Counted from the stretch's first letter, positions 1-12,600 are shown. The stretch: DNA of 64,000 bases from Sisyra terminalis (GCA_958496175.1 OY292280.1:16802001-16866000); one strand, 5' to 3'. The notes: generated by a model from the letters alone, not told the origin. Numbers and translations: made by a program.

Positions 1-3000
1 TAGTCAACTAAAATAAAAATTAATAAATCTTATGTCAATATTCTGTCTTACTTTTGTTTAAAATAACTCCTATTCAACCATCATTGTTCAAATAATGAAG
101 TCTATATATTTTTTTTTCGCTATATTTTCCATTTGGGAGGCAAAATCTGAAATATTTTGTTTACAATTGATTAATTGGTATGTTTTATAGACAACTAAAA
201 TAAAAATTTATAAATCTTATGTCACTATTCTGTCTTACTTTTGTTTAAAATAACTCCTATTCAACCGTCATTGTTCAGCTAGTGAAGTCTATATATTTTT
301 TTTTCGCTATATTTTACATTTGGGAGGCAAAATCTGAAAAATTTTGTTTACAATTGATTAATTGGTATGTTTTATAGCCAACTAAAATAAAACTTTATAA
401 ATCTTATGTCAATATTCTGTCTTACTTTTGTTTAAAATAACTCCTATTCAACCGTCATTGTTCAGCTAGGAAAGTCTATTTATATTTTTATTTTTGCTAT
501 ATTTTACATTTAGGAGACAAAATTTGAAAAATATTGATTTTACCTGATTATTTGGTACGTTTTATAAACAACTAAAATAAAAATTAATAAATCCTATGTC
601 AATATTCTGTCCTACTTTAGTTTAAAATAACTCCTATTCAACCGTCATTGTTCAGCTAGTGAAGTCTATATATTTTTTTTTCGCTATATTTTACATTTGG
701 GAGGCAAAATCTGAAAAATTTTGTTTACAATTGATTTATTGGTATGTTTTATAGACAACTAAAATAAAATTTTATAAATCTTATGTCAATATTCTGTCTT
801 ACTTTTGTTTAAAATAACTCCTATTCAACCATCATTGTTCAAATAGTGAAGTCTATATATTTTTTTTTCGCTATATTTTCCATTTGGGAGGCAAAATCTG
901 AAATATTTTGTTTACAATTTATTAATTGGTATGTTTTATAGACAACTTAAATAAAAATTTATAAATCTTATGTCACTATTCTGTCTTACTTTTGTTTAAA
1001 ATAACTCCTATTCAACCATCATTGTTCAAATAGTGAAGTCTATATATTTTTTTTCGCTATATTTTCCATTTGGGAGGCAAAATCTGAAAAATTTTGTTTT
1101 CAATTGATTAATTGGTATGTTTTATAGCCAACTAAAATAAAATTTTATAAATCTTATGTCAATATTCTGTCTTACTTTTGTTTAAAATAATTCCTATTCA
1201 ACCGTCATTGTTCAGCTAGGAAAGTCTATATATATTTTTATTTTTGCTATATTTTACATTAAGGAGACAAAATTTGAAAAATATTGACTATACCTGATTA
1301 TTTGGTATGTTTTATAAACAACTATAATAAAAATTAATAAATCCTATGTCAATATTCTGTCCTACTTTAGTTTAAAATAACTCCTATTCAACCGTCATTG
1401 TTCAGCTAGTGAAGTCTATATTTTTTTTTCGCTATATTTTACATTTGGGAGGCAAAATCTGAAAAATTTTGTTTACAATTGATTAATTGGTATGTTTTAT
1501 AGACAACTTAAATAAAATTTTATAAATCCTATGTCAATATTCAGTCCTACTTTAGTTTAAAATAACTCCTATTCAACCGTCATTGTTCAGCTAGTGAAGT
1601 CTATATATTTTTTTTCGCTATATTTTACATTTGGGAGGCAAAATCTGAAAAATTTTGTTTACAATTGATTGATTGGTATGTTTTATAGACAACTAAAATA
1701 AAATTTTATAAATCTTATGTCAATATTCTGTCTTACTTTTGTTTAAAATAACTCCTATTCAACCATCATTGTTCAAATAGTGAAGTCAATATATATTTTT
1801 ATTTTTGCTGTATTTTACATTTGGGAGACAAAATTTGAAAAATATTGACTATAACTGATTATTTGGTATGTTTTATAGACAATTAAAATAAAAATTTATA
1901 AATCCTATGTCAATATTCTGTCCTACTTTAGTTTAAAATAACTCCTATTCAACCATCATTGTTCAAATAGTGAAGTCTATAAATATTTTTTTCGCTATAT
2001 TTTACATTTGGGAGGCAAAATCTGAAAAATTTTGTTTACAATTGATTAATTGGTATATTTTATAGACAACTAAAATAAAATTTTATAAATCTTATGTCAA
2101 TATTCTGTCTTACTTTTGTTTAAAATAACTCTTATTCAACCATCATTGTTCAAATAGTGAAGTCAATAAATATTTTTTTTCGCTATATTTTCCATTTGAG
2201 AGGCAAAATTTGAAAAAATTTTTTTACAATTGATTATTTGGTATGTTTTATAGACAACTAAAATAAAAATTTATAAATCTTATTTCAATATTCTGTCTTA
2301 CTTTTGTTTAAAATAACTCCTATTCAACCGTCATTGTTCAGCTTGTGAAGTCTATATATTTTTTTTTCGCTATATTTTACATTTGGGAGACAAAATTTGA
2401 AAAATATTGATTATAACTGATTATTTGGTATGTTGTTTAGACAACTAAAATAAAAATTTATAAATCCTATGTCAATATTCTGTCCTACTTTAGTTTAAAA
2501 TAACTCCTATTCAACCATCATTGTTCAAATAGTGAAGTCTATATATTTTTTTTTCGCTATATTTTCCATTTGGGATGCTAAATCTGAAAAATTTTGTTTA
2601 CAATTGATTAATTGGTATGTTTTATAGACAACTAAAATAAAAACTTATAAATCTTATGTCAATATTCTGTCCTACTTTTGTTTAAAATAACTCCTATTCA
2701 ACCATCATTGTTCAAATAGTGAAGTCAATATATATTTTTATTTTTGCTGTATTTTACATTTGGGAGACAAAATTTGAAAAATATTGACTATAACTGATTA
2801 TTTGGTATGTTTTATAGACAATTAAAATAAAAATTTATAAATCCTATGTCAATATTCTGTCCTACTTTAGTTTAAAATAACTCCTATTCAACCATCATTG
2901 TTCAAATAGTGAAGTCTATAAATATTTTTTTCGCTATATTTTACATTTGGGAGGCAAAATCTGAAAAATTTTGTTTACAATTGATTAATTGGTATATTTT

Positions 3001-5062
3001 ATAGACAACTAAAATAAAATTTTATAAATCTTATGTCAATATTCTGTCTTACTTTTGTTTAAAATAACTCTTATTCAACCATCATTGTTCAAATAGTGAA
3101 GTCTATATATATTTTTATTTTTGCTATATTTTACATTTGGGAGACAAAATTTGAAAAATATTGATTATACCTGATTATTTGGTATGTTTTATAGCCAACT
3201 AAAATAAAAATTTATAAATCTTATGTCAATATTCTGTCCTACTTTTGTTTAAAATAACTCCTATTCAACCATCATTGTTCAAATAGTGAAGTCAATAAAT
3301 ATTTTTTTTCGCTATATTTTCCATTTGAGAGGCAAAATTTGAAAAAATTTTTTTACAATTGATTATTTGGTATGTTTTATAGACAACTAAAATAAAAATT
3401 TATAAATCTTATTTCAATATTCTGTCTTACTTTTGTTTAAAATAACTCCTATTCAACCGTCATTGTTCAGCTTGTGAAGTCTATATATTTTTTTTTCGCT
3501 ATATTTTTCATTTGGGAGGCAAAATCTGAAAAATTTTGTTTACAATGGAGTATTTGGTATGTTTTATAGACAACTAAAATAAAAATTTATAAATCCTATG
3601 TCAATATTCTGTCCTACTTTAGTTTAAAATAACTCCTATTCAACCATCATTGTTCAAATAGTGAAGTCTATAAATATTTTTTTTTCGCTATATTTTCCAT
3701 TTGGGAGGCAAAATTTGTAAAATTTTGGTAACAATTGATTAATTGGTATGTTTTATAGCTAACTAAAATAAAATTTTATAAATCTTATGTCAATATTCTG
3801 TCTTACTTTTGTTTAAAATAACTCCTATTCAACGATCATTGTTCAAATAGTGAAGTGTATATATATTTTTATTTTTGCTATATTTTACATTTGGGAGACA
3901 AAATTTGAAAAATATTGATTATAACTGATTATTTGGTATGTTGTTTAGACAACTAAAATAAAAATTTATAAATCCTATGTCAATATTCTGTCCTACTTTA
4001 GTTTAAAATAACTCCTATTCAACCATCATTGTTCAAATAGTGAAGTCTATATATTTTTTTTTCGCTATATTTTCCATTTGGGAGGCTAAATCTGAAAAAT
4101 TTTGTTTACAATTGATTAATTGGTATGTTTTATAGACAACTAAAATAAAAACTTATAAATCTTATGTCAATATTCTGTCCTACTTTAGTTTAAAATAACT
4201 CCTATTCAACCATCATTGTTCAAATAGTGAAGTCTATAAATATTTTTTTTTCGCTATATTTTACATTTGGGAGGCAAAATTTGAAAAATTTTGTTTACAT
4301 TTGTTTAATTGGTGTGTTTTATAGACAACTAAAATAAAAATTTTTAAATCCTATCTCAATATTTTGTCCTACTTTAGTTTAAAATAACTCTTATTCAATC
4401 AACATTGTGTAGCTAGTAAAGTCAATATATATTTTGTTTCGCTATATTTTACATTTGGGAGGCAAAATTTGATAAATATTGAATTTAATTGATTTATTGG
4501 TATGTTTTATAGACAATTGAAGAAAAAATTTAGAAATAAGTTAAACTGCTATCCTACTCTAACTTATAATAATTTGTATCAATTCTTCTTTGTTCACATA
4601 AAACTTATACGAATATTTTTCACTATTATTAAAATTAAAAAAAAAAATGTAAAAATAATTGTTGAAAACGATAGAGAGGGATGTTTGATAGGCAACTAAA
4701 ACAAAAATTTGTAGATCGTATCGCAATATTCTGTCCGAATTTTGTTTAAATTATCTCCTATTCAACCATCATTGTTCAGCTAGTAAAGTTTATATATATT
4801 TTTTTTTCGCTATATTTTACATTTTGGAGGCAAAATTTTATAAATATTGATTTCAATTGATTAATTGGTTAGTTTTATAGTTAACTTAATTTAAAATTTA
4901 TAAATCCTAGGTCTACTTTCTTTCCTGTTTAGCCTAAAATAACTTGTATCTAGTCGTCTTTGTTTACCCAATAAAACTTAGACGTATATTTTGTCACTAT
5001 TTTTAATATTTGGGAGAAATTTTTTTAAAAATATTTGTTGAAAACGATACAGAGAACACCGA
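1..5062. repeat. AT-rich satellite array, 27 units of about 187-190 bp
   Basis: A head-to-tail array covers the first 5 kb. Taking the motif CAACTAAAATAAA as a phase mark, units begin at 5, 192, 379, 569, 756, 943, 1129, 1319, 1504, 1690, 1880, 2067, 2255, 2442, 2629, 2819, 3006, 3196, 3384, 3571, 3760, 3950, 4137, 4326, 4514, 4693 and 4882. Two variants alternate irregularly. The 187-bp form has a T-run followed by CGCTATATTTT, then GGGAGGCAAAATCTG and TTACAATTGATTAATTGG. The 190-bp form has TATTTTTATTTTTGCT, then GGGAGACAAAATTTG and a GATTATTTGG end. The last three or four units are strongly diverged and one is only 179 bp, as expected at an array edge. The array runs off the left edge of the window. 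Unit length and A+T richness fit pericentromeric or dispersed satellite DNA; a centromeric role is not shown. The 65-codon frame at 4502-4699 lies within a decayed unit and is chance. Confidence 0.97.
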
Positions 5063-7235
5063 TTAAATTTACCAAATAAAGAAAAATATATCAATAATTC
5101 CCGTTAAATTTTTCATTTTAAATTGATAGAAATTTATATTTACTGAATTTCTGATTGACAAAATTCTATTTCATTTTAATTAAAAACAAGGTAAATAATG
5201 ATTGATTATTTAAATGTTAAAGTATGAAAATTATTTTCGTATTATATCCCCACAGAATTCTCGTTTATAATTCAATAAAAAATAATAATAAAAAAAAAGG
5301 TGGAAATGTTTTTGCGGTTTAAAAATCTATATGATGTTTGTTTTAATTTTTTTACTTTTACATGGAGAACACCACTAAAAAGCTTGAAAGCAATCAAAAC
5401 AGGAGGCCATGTTCTTCGAGAATCATTGCTCAAATTGATGCATTGTATTTATTTTGATATATTCCGAGCTTTGAATTAGGGTAATTGAATAATTTTGAAA
5501 TGGTATGTGTTTGAAAAGAACAATCATTTTTCTAGGACGATGAACAATAGTAATACGTGAGTCCTCGTGGCATAGGGATTGGATCATAAGCTTCCTAGTT
5601 ACTTTATTTCCTTGTCTAATGTTCAAGGCTTTGGAATATGAATTAGGTTAGCTTCCCTGGAAAGAAATTCTTTCTTAGGACTTCCATTCCATTTTGAAGG
5701 AAGGATTTCTTCCCAAAGACAAGAAATGGCAGAAGTTCCTCCCTAACTGTTTGCGAGCAACTTTTGCGTCAAAGCGTCACATTTTATTAAGAAATCAGTC
5801 TGATTATTTTTCCATACCATCTCTTAAGAAGTATAACTTCAAAAAAAATGCAGTATTTGTTATACTTCTTTATTGAAAAGTAAGATGGGTATATTATTGA
5901 ATCATTTGTAAAGAAAATTATTGAAATTGATTCTAAGAAAAAATATTTGCTTATTCTATTGAAATAATTGTTGCTAATAAAATAAAAGTTTCTTTCTAAA
6001 GTCTAGACAATCATGAGTAGAAAGATAATTACGGAAAAAAAGTTTAGGATTATAAAAAATGGAGTTGAAGCAAAAAAAAATAATTGTAATTTTACTTGAA
6101 ATTACCATAAAAATGACAGGAAATTGAAAATTTTGTCTTCTATGAAATATAAAAAAATTCCGATGGTTATTTCCTGTAATATATGAGATGTTTAACCGAA
6201 AGGGAGCTTGATATAAGCTTTTGCGCAAAAGCGATATGAGGCAATTGTAAAAATTGAAACATTCCTCCCGTTCTATATGGTAAATGTATATAACAATTCT
6301 TTATTGAAATTTTTTGGGGACAATTTTTTTTGTCATTTCCTTTGCATAAAAACGCGCTGATTTCCCAGAAAAAAAATTATTTAAATCTATAAAAAAAATG
6401 CTGAACGAAGAAAATTTAACATGTTGATTTGGTGGAGGTGGAAAACCACTTTTCTTATCGACCCTATATAGCTTGTTATTTTTCTGGCGAATTTTATTTA
6501 TTTTGCATTTTTTCTTTTGTCTTCGATATTTTCGGCTTAGCAAAAACACGTGTGGGGGTTGAAGGAAAAACAATGTTTTTCGTTGTCACAGGAAAAATAT
6601 ACTTCCTCATCAAAAGTGAAATGTATCACATTTGAGATCTGAGACGATTTTCTTTTGATGCTTATTTTCCACATAAAAAAAATCTTCAAAGAAAACGAAA
6701 ATATAGTTTCTTCTATGAAGTAAAAAAAACAGCATATGTAACAACAACAAAAAATAGTTGGAAAAAAACGATCACTTTCTCATACATACTAACCGAAGTT
6801 TCACCACCAAATCTAATTTTTCTCCAAGAACAAAGTTAAATCAATGTGGTACATTATAAATTTATAAAGAAAATAAAAACGTATGGATTTAATACACTGA
6901 TATTCCAATACTTCTTCCACCGAAAGAAATCCCTTATTTACTCCTGGATTCCTGGATACCCAAATTTGACCAGCTTTTCTTTCATACTTTATATGCTGCT
7001 ATAAATATTAATACTACAAGTATGATCTTACAAGTGCTTTAACTGTCAAAACAGCAGCTTTGAGAAGCTCTTGTCCCAAAGTAAAATCTGAAATCCATAT
7101 GTTTGGGCTTCTAAACTCCATTCTCTCAGTTCTATCTTCCAAAGATAGAACTATCTATCCTATCTATTTTTCCAGAGCTTTTTTTCTGCAGAGCGATCTT
7201 CCATTACCGTATTGCAGCATGGAATTTTATGTCAA
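5063..7235. other. unique AT-rich non-coding stretch
   Basis: No gene or recognisable repeat body is visible. Short frames here (5423-5626, 5694-5876, 5974-6228, 6301-6573, 6429-6635, 7060-7275) overlap on both strands and show no domain. Two perfect hairpins stand out: arms 5826-5837 and 5859-5870 built on AAGAAGTATAAC, and arms 7128-7138 and 7142-7152 with a three-base loop. Near 7197-7232 there is a segment resembling 20936-20972 (TTCCATTAC followed by GCAGCAT). Confidence 0.5.
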
Positions 7236-7790
7236 CAGTTTTTGGACACTTTTGGGTATTTGGTCGATCGATTAAGACTGATTAGAATTTTTCGACTGCT
7301 TTTCAACTTTCTGGCATACATTTGGCACCATTTCCCTCCTTAAATTTATATTGGCTAAATTTGTTGTCTTATTTCGTTGATACCAGTTGGAGAAATGAAA
7401 ATTTTAACTTAAAAAAACTCATTTGGCATTAATGAACATCTAATGCAGTTAGATAAACATTGAAATTGTTTTTAGTTACAACTCCAAAATCATACTATAC
7501 TGAATTTATATTCTATCGGGGTTTTTGTCCTTCCATTTCAATATAGATTTTGTAATAAATAATATTTCATAATTTTTACTAAGTTGATAAATTACTAAAT
7601 TCATAAAATGTTTTAGTACTACTTTGAAACAACTTATAAGCAGATAAATGACAATTGAATGACTATTGGTTTAAAAGCGGGGTTTCTAGACCTTTGCCAA
7701 ACCCGCGAGACTGACTCTCCGAACCCCTGGAGTTTGATTGAACTTTGGTTATGAAGTGCTGCTTTAGAATTTAGAGAGTTCTAACCGTAT
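7236..7790 (+). repeat. dispersed repeat family R1, copy 1
   Basis: This segment aligns over most of its length with 10988-11570 in the same orientation. Both begin with a TTTTT run, then GACACTTTTGGGTATTTGG, GATCGATTAAGA, TTTCTGGCATA and TTTGGCACCATTTCC, and both end near GAAG..CTG followed by AACC. A third, truncated copy of the start lies at 28803-28850. No coding potential is evident. I do not recognise the family. It could be a non-autonomous DNA element or part of a larger retroelement. Near the end (7678-7761) it contains a segment resembling a small hAT-type MITE. Confidence 0.8.
7678..7761. mobile_element. possible very short hAT-type MITE inside repeat R1
   Basis: The stretch contains CCCGCGAGACT, then CGAACCCCTGGAGTTTGAT, and ends GGTTATGAAGTGCTG. 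It matches the reverse complement of the hAT-type MITE at 58927-59099 over the part CGCGAGACT..AACCCCTG..GTT. Its ends are poor matches to the CAGTGGTTCTTAACC-type terminus, and no clear 8-bp target duplication is seen. It may be a remnant of that family. Confidence 0.4.
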
Positions 7791-9640
7791 GCTTGATTTT
7801 AAAATATGCACTGATACTGATGGAATATATTTTTGAAAATTGGTCAACGAGTAAAATAAGGAATTTCTTTAGTAAACATGGTCGTGTTTACTGGTATTAT
7901 TCATTGAATTGTTCTGGATGGTTTTGGGGTTATAACAATTCCGTTTGGGATTTACACTGGGTGGAATTGTTTGCGGATTTGTTGAATTTTTAAAGGGAAT
8001 AAATAAAAGGTGAATAAAGAGATGAAAAAGCATTTTGGTGTGGTGACAGCCCAGGGCAATAGTGAAGGTGTCCCGTCAATCCCTCAACAATTTCCGTTTG
8101 TAAGTAAAGAGGCAAACATATTGATGGGGAGCACATAATATTCGATATTTTGCGAACACCTTCAAAACCCCCTAACAACCGCGCACCCTGTGGGTGTTGT
8201 GTTATTCTCGTGGCGGCAAATTTGTACGCGGTTCTCAACTCTATTTAAATTCAAATTCAATAGATTTCGTTTTCCAGTCCAACACCGTTTCCAATATGAT
8301 ATCCCAGACGCGTTGTTTCTCCTATCAAATTTCATTACGCCTAAACAATATGATCCAGAAACGCAGGGATGTGTACGTGTGTGGGGGTGTGTATAACATT
8401 TTATCCGTCATGAAATAGCGTCGAAAACCTTGTTCCACATCGTCAAATATTTCAACATGCATCTTATCAGAAACATGTTGTTGTTTACATAAATCATTCC
8501 TGGAGTTTCATTATCAAACGTTCACACCATACCGGGAATCCATCCCGAACAAGTGTGTCGAGCCAAATGTCGTCATTTTTTACGCAACGACCGAAAAAAA
8601 CAAAACAACAACGAATTGCGTCAAACTGTTTTTTCCCACATTCCCCAAATTCCATAAATTATTATTGTTGAAAATAATCACATTTTCCCCAACTCTTCGA
8701 CGTGAACCGCAATTTCAACCATCGATAAATTGCCAAACTACTCGATCAATCGCCTCGTTTTCTAGTTTACCCACAACTACTCCTACCTTCCCTGCCCACT
8801 ATCGTGTCACTTGAGCGTAGCGACACAATTCGAAAATTTAATGGACTTGGGTAGCAAAAAAATTTTCGAAACAATAAGAAAAACCTGGCCGTTCTTCATT
8901 TCATTTTCTACACTATTGATTTTTCTCAATTTCATTTTATTGTTGTTTGTTAGAATTGACCGAGCTCGAAATAACGTCGATGTATGTAAGTCGAGGTCGT
9001 GCGTTATTTGTCTATCGAGTGAACGTGATCCCCGTCTTTTATTATACAATTTATTAGCAAAAGATAAATTCTCATAATTAGTGACAGAGGTTTTCCCGAC
9101 AAAACATTATTATGAAAATGGCATTTGTATATTTATCTTTGTTCACGATGCTACGCGTATAGGCAACTTGCAACTTAATGCTCTCGAACATTTAAGCGAA
9201 CGCCAGTGTATCATCCACCCGCGGTCTCACCCCCCCCCACTCATCTCGCTCACCCCCAGCCCCTTCTTATTCCAAACTCGTGCGGGTATTCCTGTTCCTT
9301 CCTTCCGCGTAGTTTTCACTGCTTGCACCGTGCTATCCTTTTGTCTTGCATCTATCCTTTTTGTATCCCAATCTACCCCCCAATTTCTCCACGCTATCCT
9401 ACCAGCTCGTATAAATACATACATCCATTAGACCATTCTCCGATGATAATCGTTATTATGGCAGATTTTGATCATAAATACGACAATGATGACGTTGCCA
9501 TCAAAAATAGTTGCAGAACCAAGCAGATTACTCCAGCGGCTCTAAAACATTTTTCCTTATCAATTTTTATCTGTATCAGGTATATTCAACTTTCAAAAAC
9601 CAACTAATGCTCTTATAAACTCTGGAGTTTCACCCGAAAT
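7791..9640. other. compositionally richer non-coding island
   Basis: Between about 8000 and 9600 the sequence is less A+T-rich than its surroundings and is not visibly repetitive. It includes pyrimidine-rich runs with a C9 tract near 9231. Open frames occur on both strands at once (for example 9081-9431, 9206-9607 and, on the minus strand, 9227-9424), which reflects low stop density rather than coding. It could be a conserved regulatory block or a decayed exon region; nothing in the sequence alone settles this. Confidence 0.4.
8841..9077 (+). CDS. weak candidate exon with one membrane segment, unrecognised
   Basis: An open frame runs from 8766 to a stop at 9075-9077, with the first ATG at 8841. 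The first residues are MDLGSKKIFETIRKTW, followed by about 21 hydrophobic residues and then RIDRARNN, the layout of a signal-anchor. A GTAAGT donor-like sequence lies at 8993-8998 within the frame, so a real transcript could use it as a first exon ending near 8992. Against this, the context before the ATG is poor, the frame is short, no family is recognised and other frames in the island are also open. Most likely chance. Confidence 0.12.
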   Translation: MDLGSKKIFETIRKTWPFFISFSTLLIFLNFILLLFVRIDRARNNVDVCKSRSCVICLSSERDPRLLLYNLLAKDKFS

Positions 9641-10020
9641 TTCAGTTGAAATTAGTTTGGGAATATGGCGGATGGGTTCACCTAAATAATAAATAGAGTT
9701 CCCAAATGCGATCCCAGATATTTATACATTCTGTTAATCTAAAACTTAAGGATTCATAAGCGTGTGAATATCTTTATTTATTTAATAATTCAAAAATCAT
9801 AGTCAAACTGTTAGATTAGTTATTTTACTAATAGGCTAGCTATTTAGTTAAATAGAGAAATTTAAATAACCTTAAATTTTTCATTGGCTTAATTGATAAG
9901 TATTAAATTGTTACGTAGTATTGAATTTTCATTTTACGGCAGACTCATTAAGCCATGGTAATGCATCCGTTTTCCAATCACCTCAGGTATTCTTCATAAA
10001 ATCATTTTTTTAAATTGTTT
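9641..10020. other. AT-rich spacer
   Basis: Nothing recognisable is seen in this stretch apart from short A/T runs. Confidence 0.4.
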
Positions 10021-10176
10021 TTTATCGTCGTAGATAACTACTAAGGTCTTTAGCGGCTCTAAGATTAATAAAGATTCGTTATTGAGAAATATCGAAAATT
10101 TGATCGAATCGAGGAACGAATTCAACACTTACCGGTTTTGGAGTGGTAACCTTGACCACTCGACCACCAGTAGGTT
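10021..10176 (-). mobile_element. tRNA-derived SINE copy 1
   Basis: Read on the minus strand, the head contains a tRNA-like A box (TGGTCGAGTGGTCAAGG) and then CCAAAACCGGTAAGTGTTG, as in the other copies. The body follows with TCGATATTTCTC-like sequence, then TTATTAATC..AGAGCCGCTAAAGACCTTAGTAG and a TACGACGATAAA tail. The A box resembles tRNA-Ser or tRNA-Leu. The anticodon region does not form a usable tRNA, so this is a pol III-type retroposon and not a tRNA gene. Confidence 0.88.
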
Positions 10177-10987
10177 GATCAGAATTTCGTTTATCATTCT
10201 TACCTAAATATTTGAATCTTTGCGTATCGTACGTCATTAATTAATTAAAGTAATTATTTGTAAATTACTTTAGATGTGCAAAAGTGTTGCTTATTTCTTT
10301 TACTTATATTTCTATAGATGGAACCATAAACCATTTTAACAATAAGACGACCTAAACGGGAGACCACTTTTTTGGGATTCACTTGACGGATTTTAATACA
10401 ATTTAATATTTACATCATTTTTAATATTCTCTTTGGTTTGATAATTTTTTTAAATTTTTATTTTTGTACTACACATTTCATCGGTTTTACTACTTCTTCA
10501 GAAACTTTTTGATATTATTAAATAGTACCTGTATAAATCAGGGATCCGATTAACCATGAAGTACAAAAAAAAAATAAAATTAAAAATTCCCAAAACAAAC
10601 TGAATATAAGTAATTATATACCAACTATGGAAAAGAACGATCAGAATTTTATTACGTTGCACTAATTATGATATATTGTAAGCTCTGTAGAAGGAAAATG
10701 GAAAACAATTCAAAATCTTTTAAAGTGGTATTTACTTGGCCAATTTTTGGTTACTCTTTTGAGAAGGAGTCAACCATTAAAATACCGACCTAAAACTTCA
10801 AAAACATTTCTTCAATATTAAAATGCAAAAACTTTCAACAAAATCGGTGAAGTGGTTTCGCAAAAAAAGGTATCCGTTATAAAGAAAATCATTTCATGGA
10901 AATTTTTATATTTATGGTAAAAAATCCGGAATAGCTATAGCATTCTAAATTTTTGACACTTCATTTAAGATTTTTAAAATATTGTAG
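10177..10987. other. AT-rich spacer
   Basis: No gene is visible. The segment 10785-10880 contains ACAAAATCGGTGAAGTGGTTTCG, a phrase also met, in changed form, near 63511 in a repeat end, so it may be a fragment of a dispersed element. Confidence 0.35.
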
Positions 10988-11570
10988 TAGTTTTTCGACA
11001 CTTTTGGGTATTTGGCTGATCGATTAAGATTGATTTAGATTTTTTGACGGCTTTTAGACTTTCTGGCATATATTTGGCACCATTTCCTCTCTTTACTATT
11101 AATTGGTTAAATTTTTTGTCAAATTTCGTTGGTAGCAGTTGAAGAAATGAAACTCATTGAATTTGAACTTAAAAAAACTCATGTGGCATTAATAAATGAA
11201 CTTCAAATGCTTTTTGATAAACCTTGAGAATGTTTTTAGTATCAGCTTTGGGTTGCTACTCTGTGAAACTCGATGAGCATACAATACCAAATTTATAGTC
11301 TATCGGGTTTTTGGTTCTACCATTTCAATATTGATTTCGGAATAAAAAATATTTTATAATTTTTACTGGGATCATAAAATGTCTTTAGTATCACGTTGAA
11401 ATAATTTATAAGCAGATTAATGTTAATTGAATGACTATTGGTTAATGAACGGCATTATTTTCCGGTACACCTAATAGTATCTGTTTTCCACTAAATATTG
11501 TTTTAAATGGGCCTTATTGAGAAGCTCTGGTATAAAGCTCAGCTTAAATTTGGGGAGTACCAACCATAGT
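10988..11570 (+). repeat. dispersed repeat family R1, copy 2
   Basis: This is the partner of 7236-7790, in the same orientation. The two share the GACACTTTTGGGTATTTGG start, the ATTTGGCACCATTTCC core, AACTTAAAAAAACTCATGTGG-like and AATGACTATTGGTT segments, and a common right end. The copy differs from copy 1 just before the right end, where copy 1 has the hAT-like stretch. No coding frame is present. Confidence 0.8.
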
Positions 11571-12497
11571 TTTGTTTTTGTGTTGCACCAGGTGTTTGTC
11601 AAACGCAAGCACAGTGCCGCATAATTTGCATACAATTTCACTGAAATTATTAATTATAACGATCAAATAAATCGAGTCCCACATAAAGCTGGTGTTGTCG
11701 CGCCACTGCAGTTTTCCCGGGACCGATTTCCATCGTAATCATGTTACATGAAAATAAAGAAAAATTGAAAATGTTTTCCAACGGAAAAGATGGATGCGAT
11801 ACAATTCCCAAATGCTCACTAAAACACTTACGATCAACTAAATTCCCATAGATTTTGATGAGAATGGACCGTGACGTGCTTTTAGAAAACGCTTTTTCAC
11901 CCCAACTTCTCCCTTATTTCGAAATAGACTAAGCGAAACCAAACTGAATTTTCAATCCATTTAAAAGTCTGTATATATGTGAATGTGAGTTTTCACGTGT
12001 ACTTTATTCCATTAAAACTGACCAGAAACCATTGGTTTACTTTAAAAAAAGGCGAATAGAGACTTTAGATGCTTTAAATTTATTTCATTCATGTTACCAA
12101 AGAATTTATGTTCCCATTTTCCACAAAGTTTTCATTGCGAATGTTTTCCTCGCGTTTTAAATAATGCCATTTATTTAATCATTGTCGTTACGTAAATTAT
12201 TACACAAGTAACTTGTCAACAGTCTGAACAAGACGAAAATGTACTAAATTTCATATAAAGTACACTTTAATTACATCCAACATTGTAATATAAAAGAAAA
12301 AATAAAACCACATTTAAATTTACGGTTCCCAATAAAGTAAAGACTCACATTTTTTTAAAGAAAATCCTCCATTGTTCATTTTCATAATTATATTAGGTCA
12401 AAAAATTCACCAAATTAACACAAAACACCATAAACTACTAAACACGAAACTTACATAAGTTTCTTAAAGTATCTTAAGTATCTTGGTAGGGATGTCA
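11571..12497. other. AT-rich spacer
   Basis: Unique sequence without a recognisable gene or repeat. The part from 11580 to 11980 is slightly less A+T-rich than its flanks. Confidence 0.35.
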
Positions 12498-12600
12498 GAA
12501 GTGAACAAATATCGATACATCGATATTTATTGATGCATCATTATTGTCATCAATATTTTAAGAAAAAAAATATCGACTAATCGATAAATCGGTCTAATTT
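12498..12600. repeat. ATCGAT-rich repeat cluster
   Basis: Closely spaced ATCGATA, CATCGATA and TATCGACTAATCGATAAATCG motifs occur here. Similar clusters are at 21765-21815, 38398-38490 and 41853-41925. The clusters at 21765 and 38398 also share a GCAAA-type end in opposite orientations, which suggests one short dispersed element. The class is unknown to me. Confidence 0.55.

Noticed and set aside
4502..4699. 65-codon open frame
   Set aside because: It lies wholly inside a diverged satellite monomer and its reading has no domain.
1..5062. CRISPR array
   Set aside because: Repeats are contiguous 187-190-bp units with no unique spacers, in a eukaryotic sequence.
9081..9607. Overlapping open frames of 116 and 133 codons, with a minus-strand frame opposite
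   Set aside because: Three frames are open together in a C-rich island, so this reflects few stop codons rather than coding.
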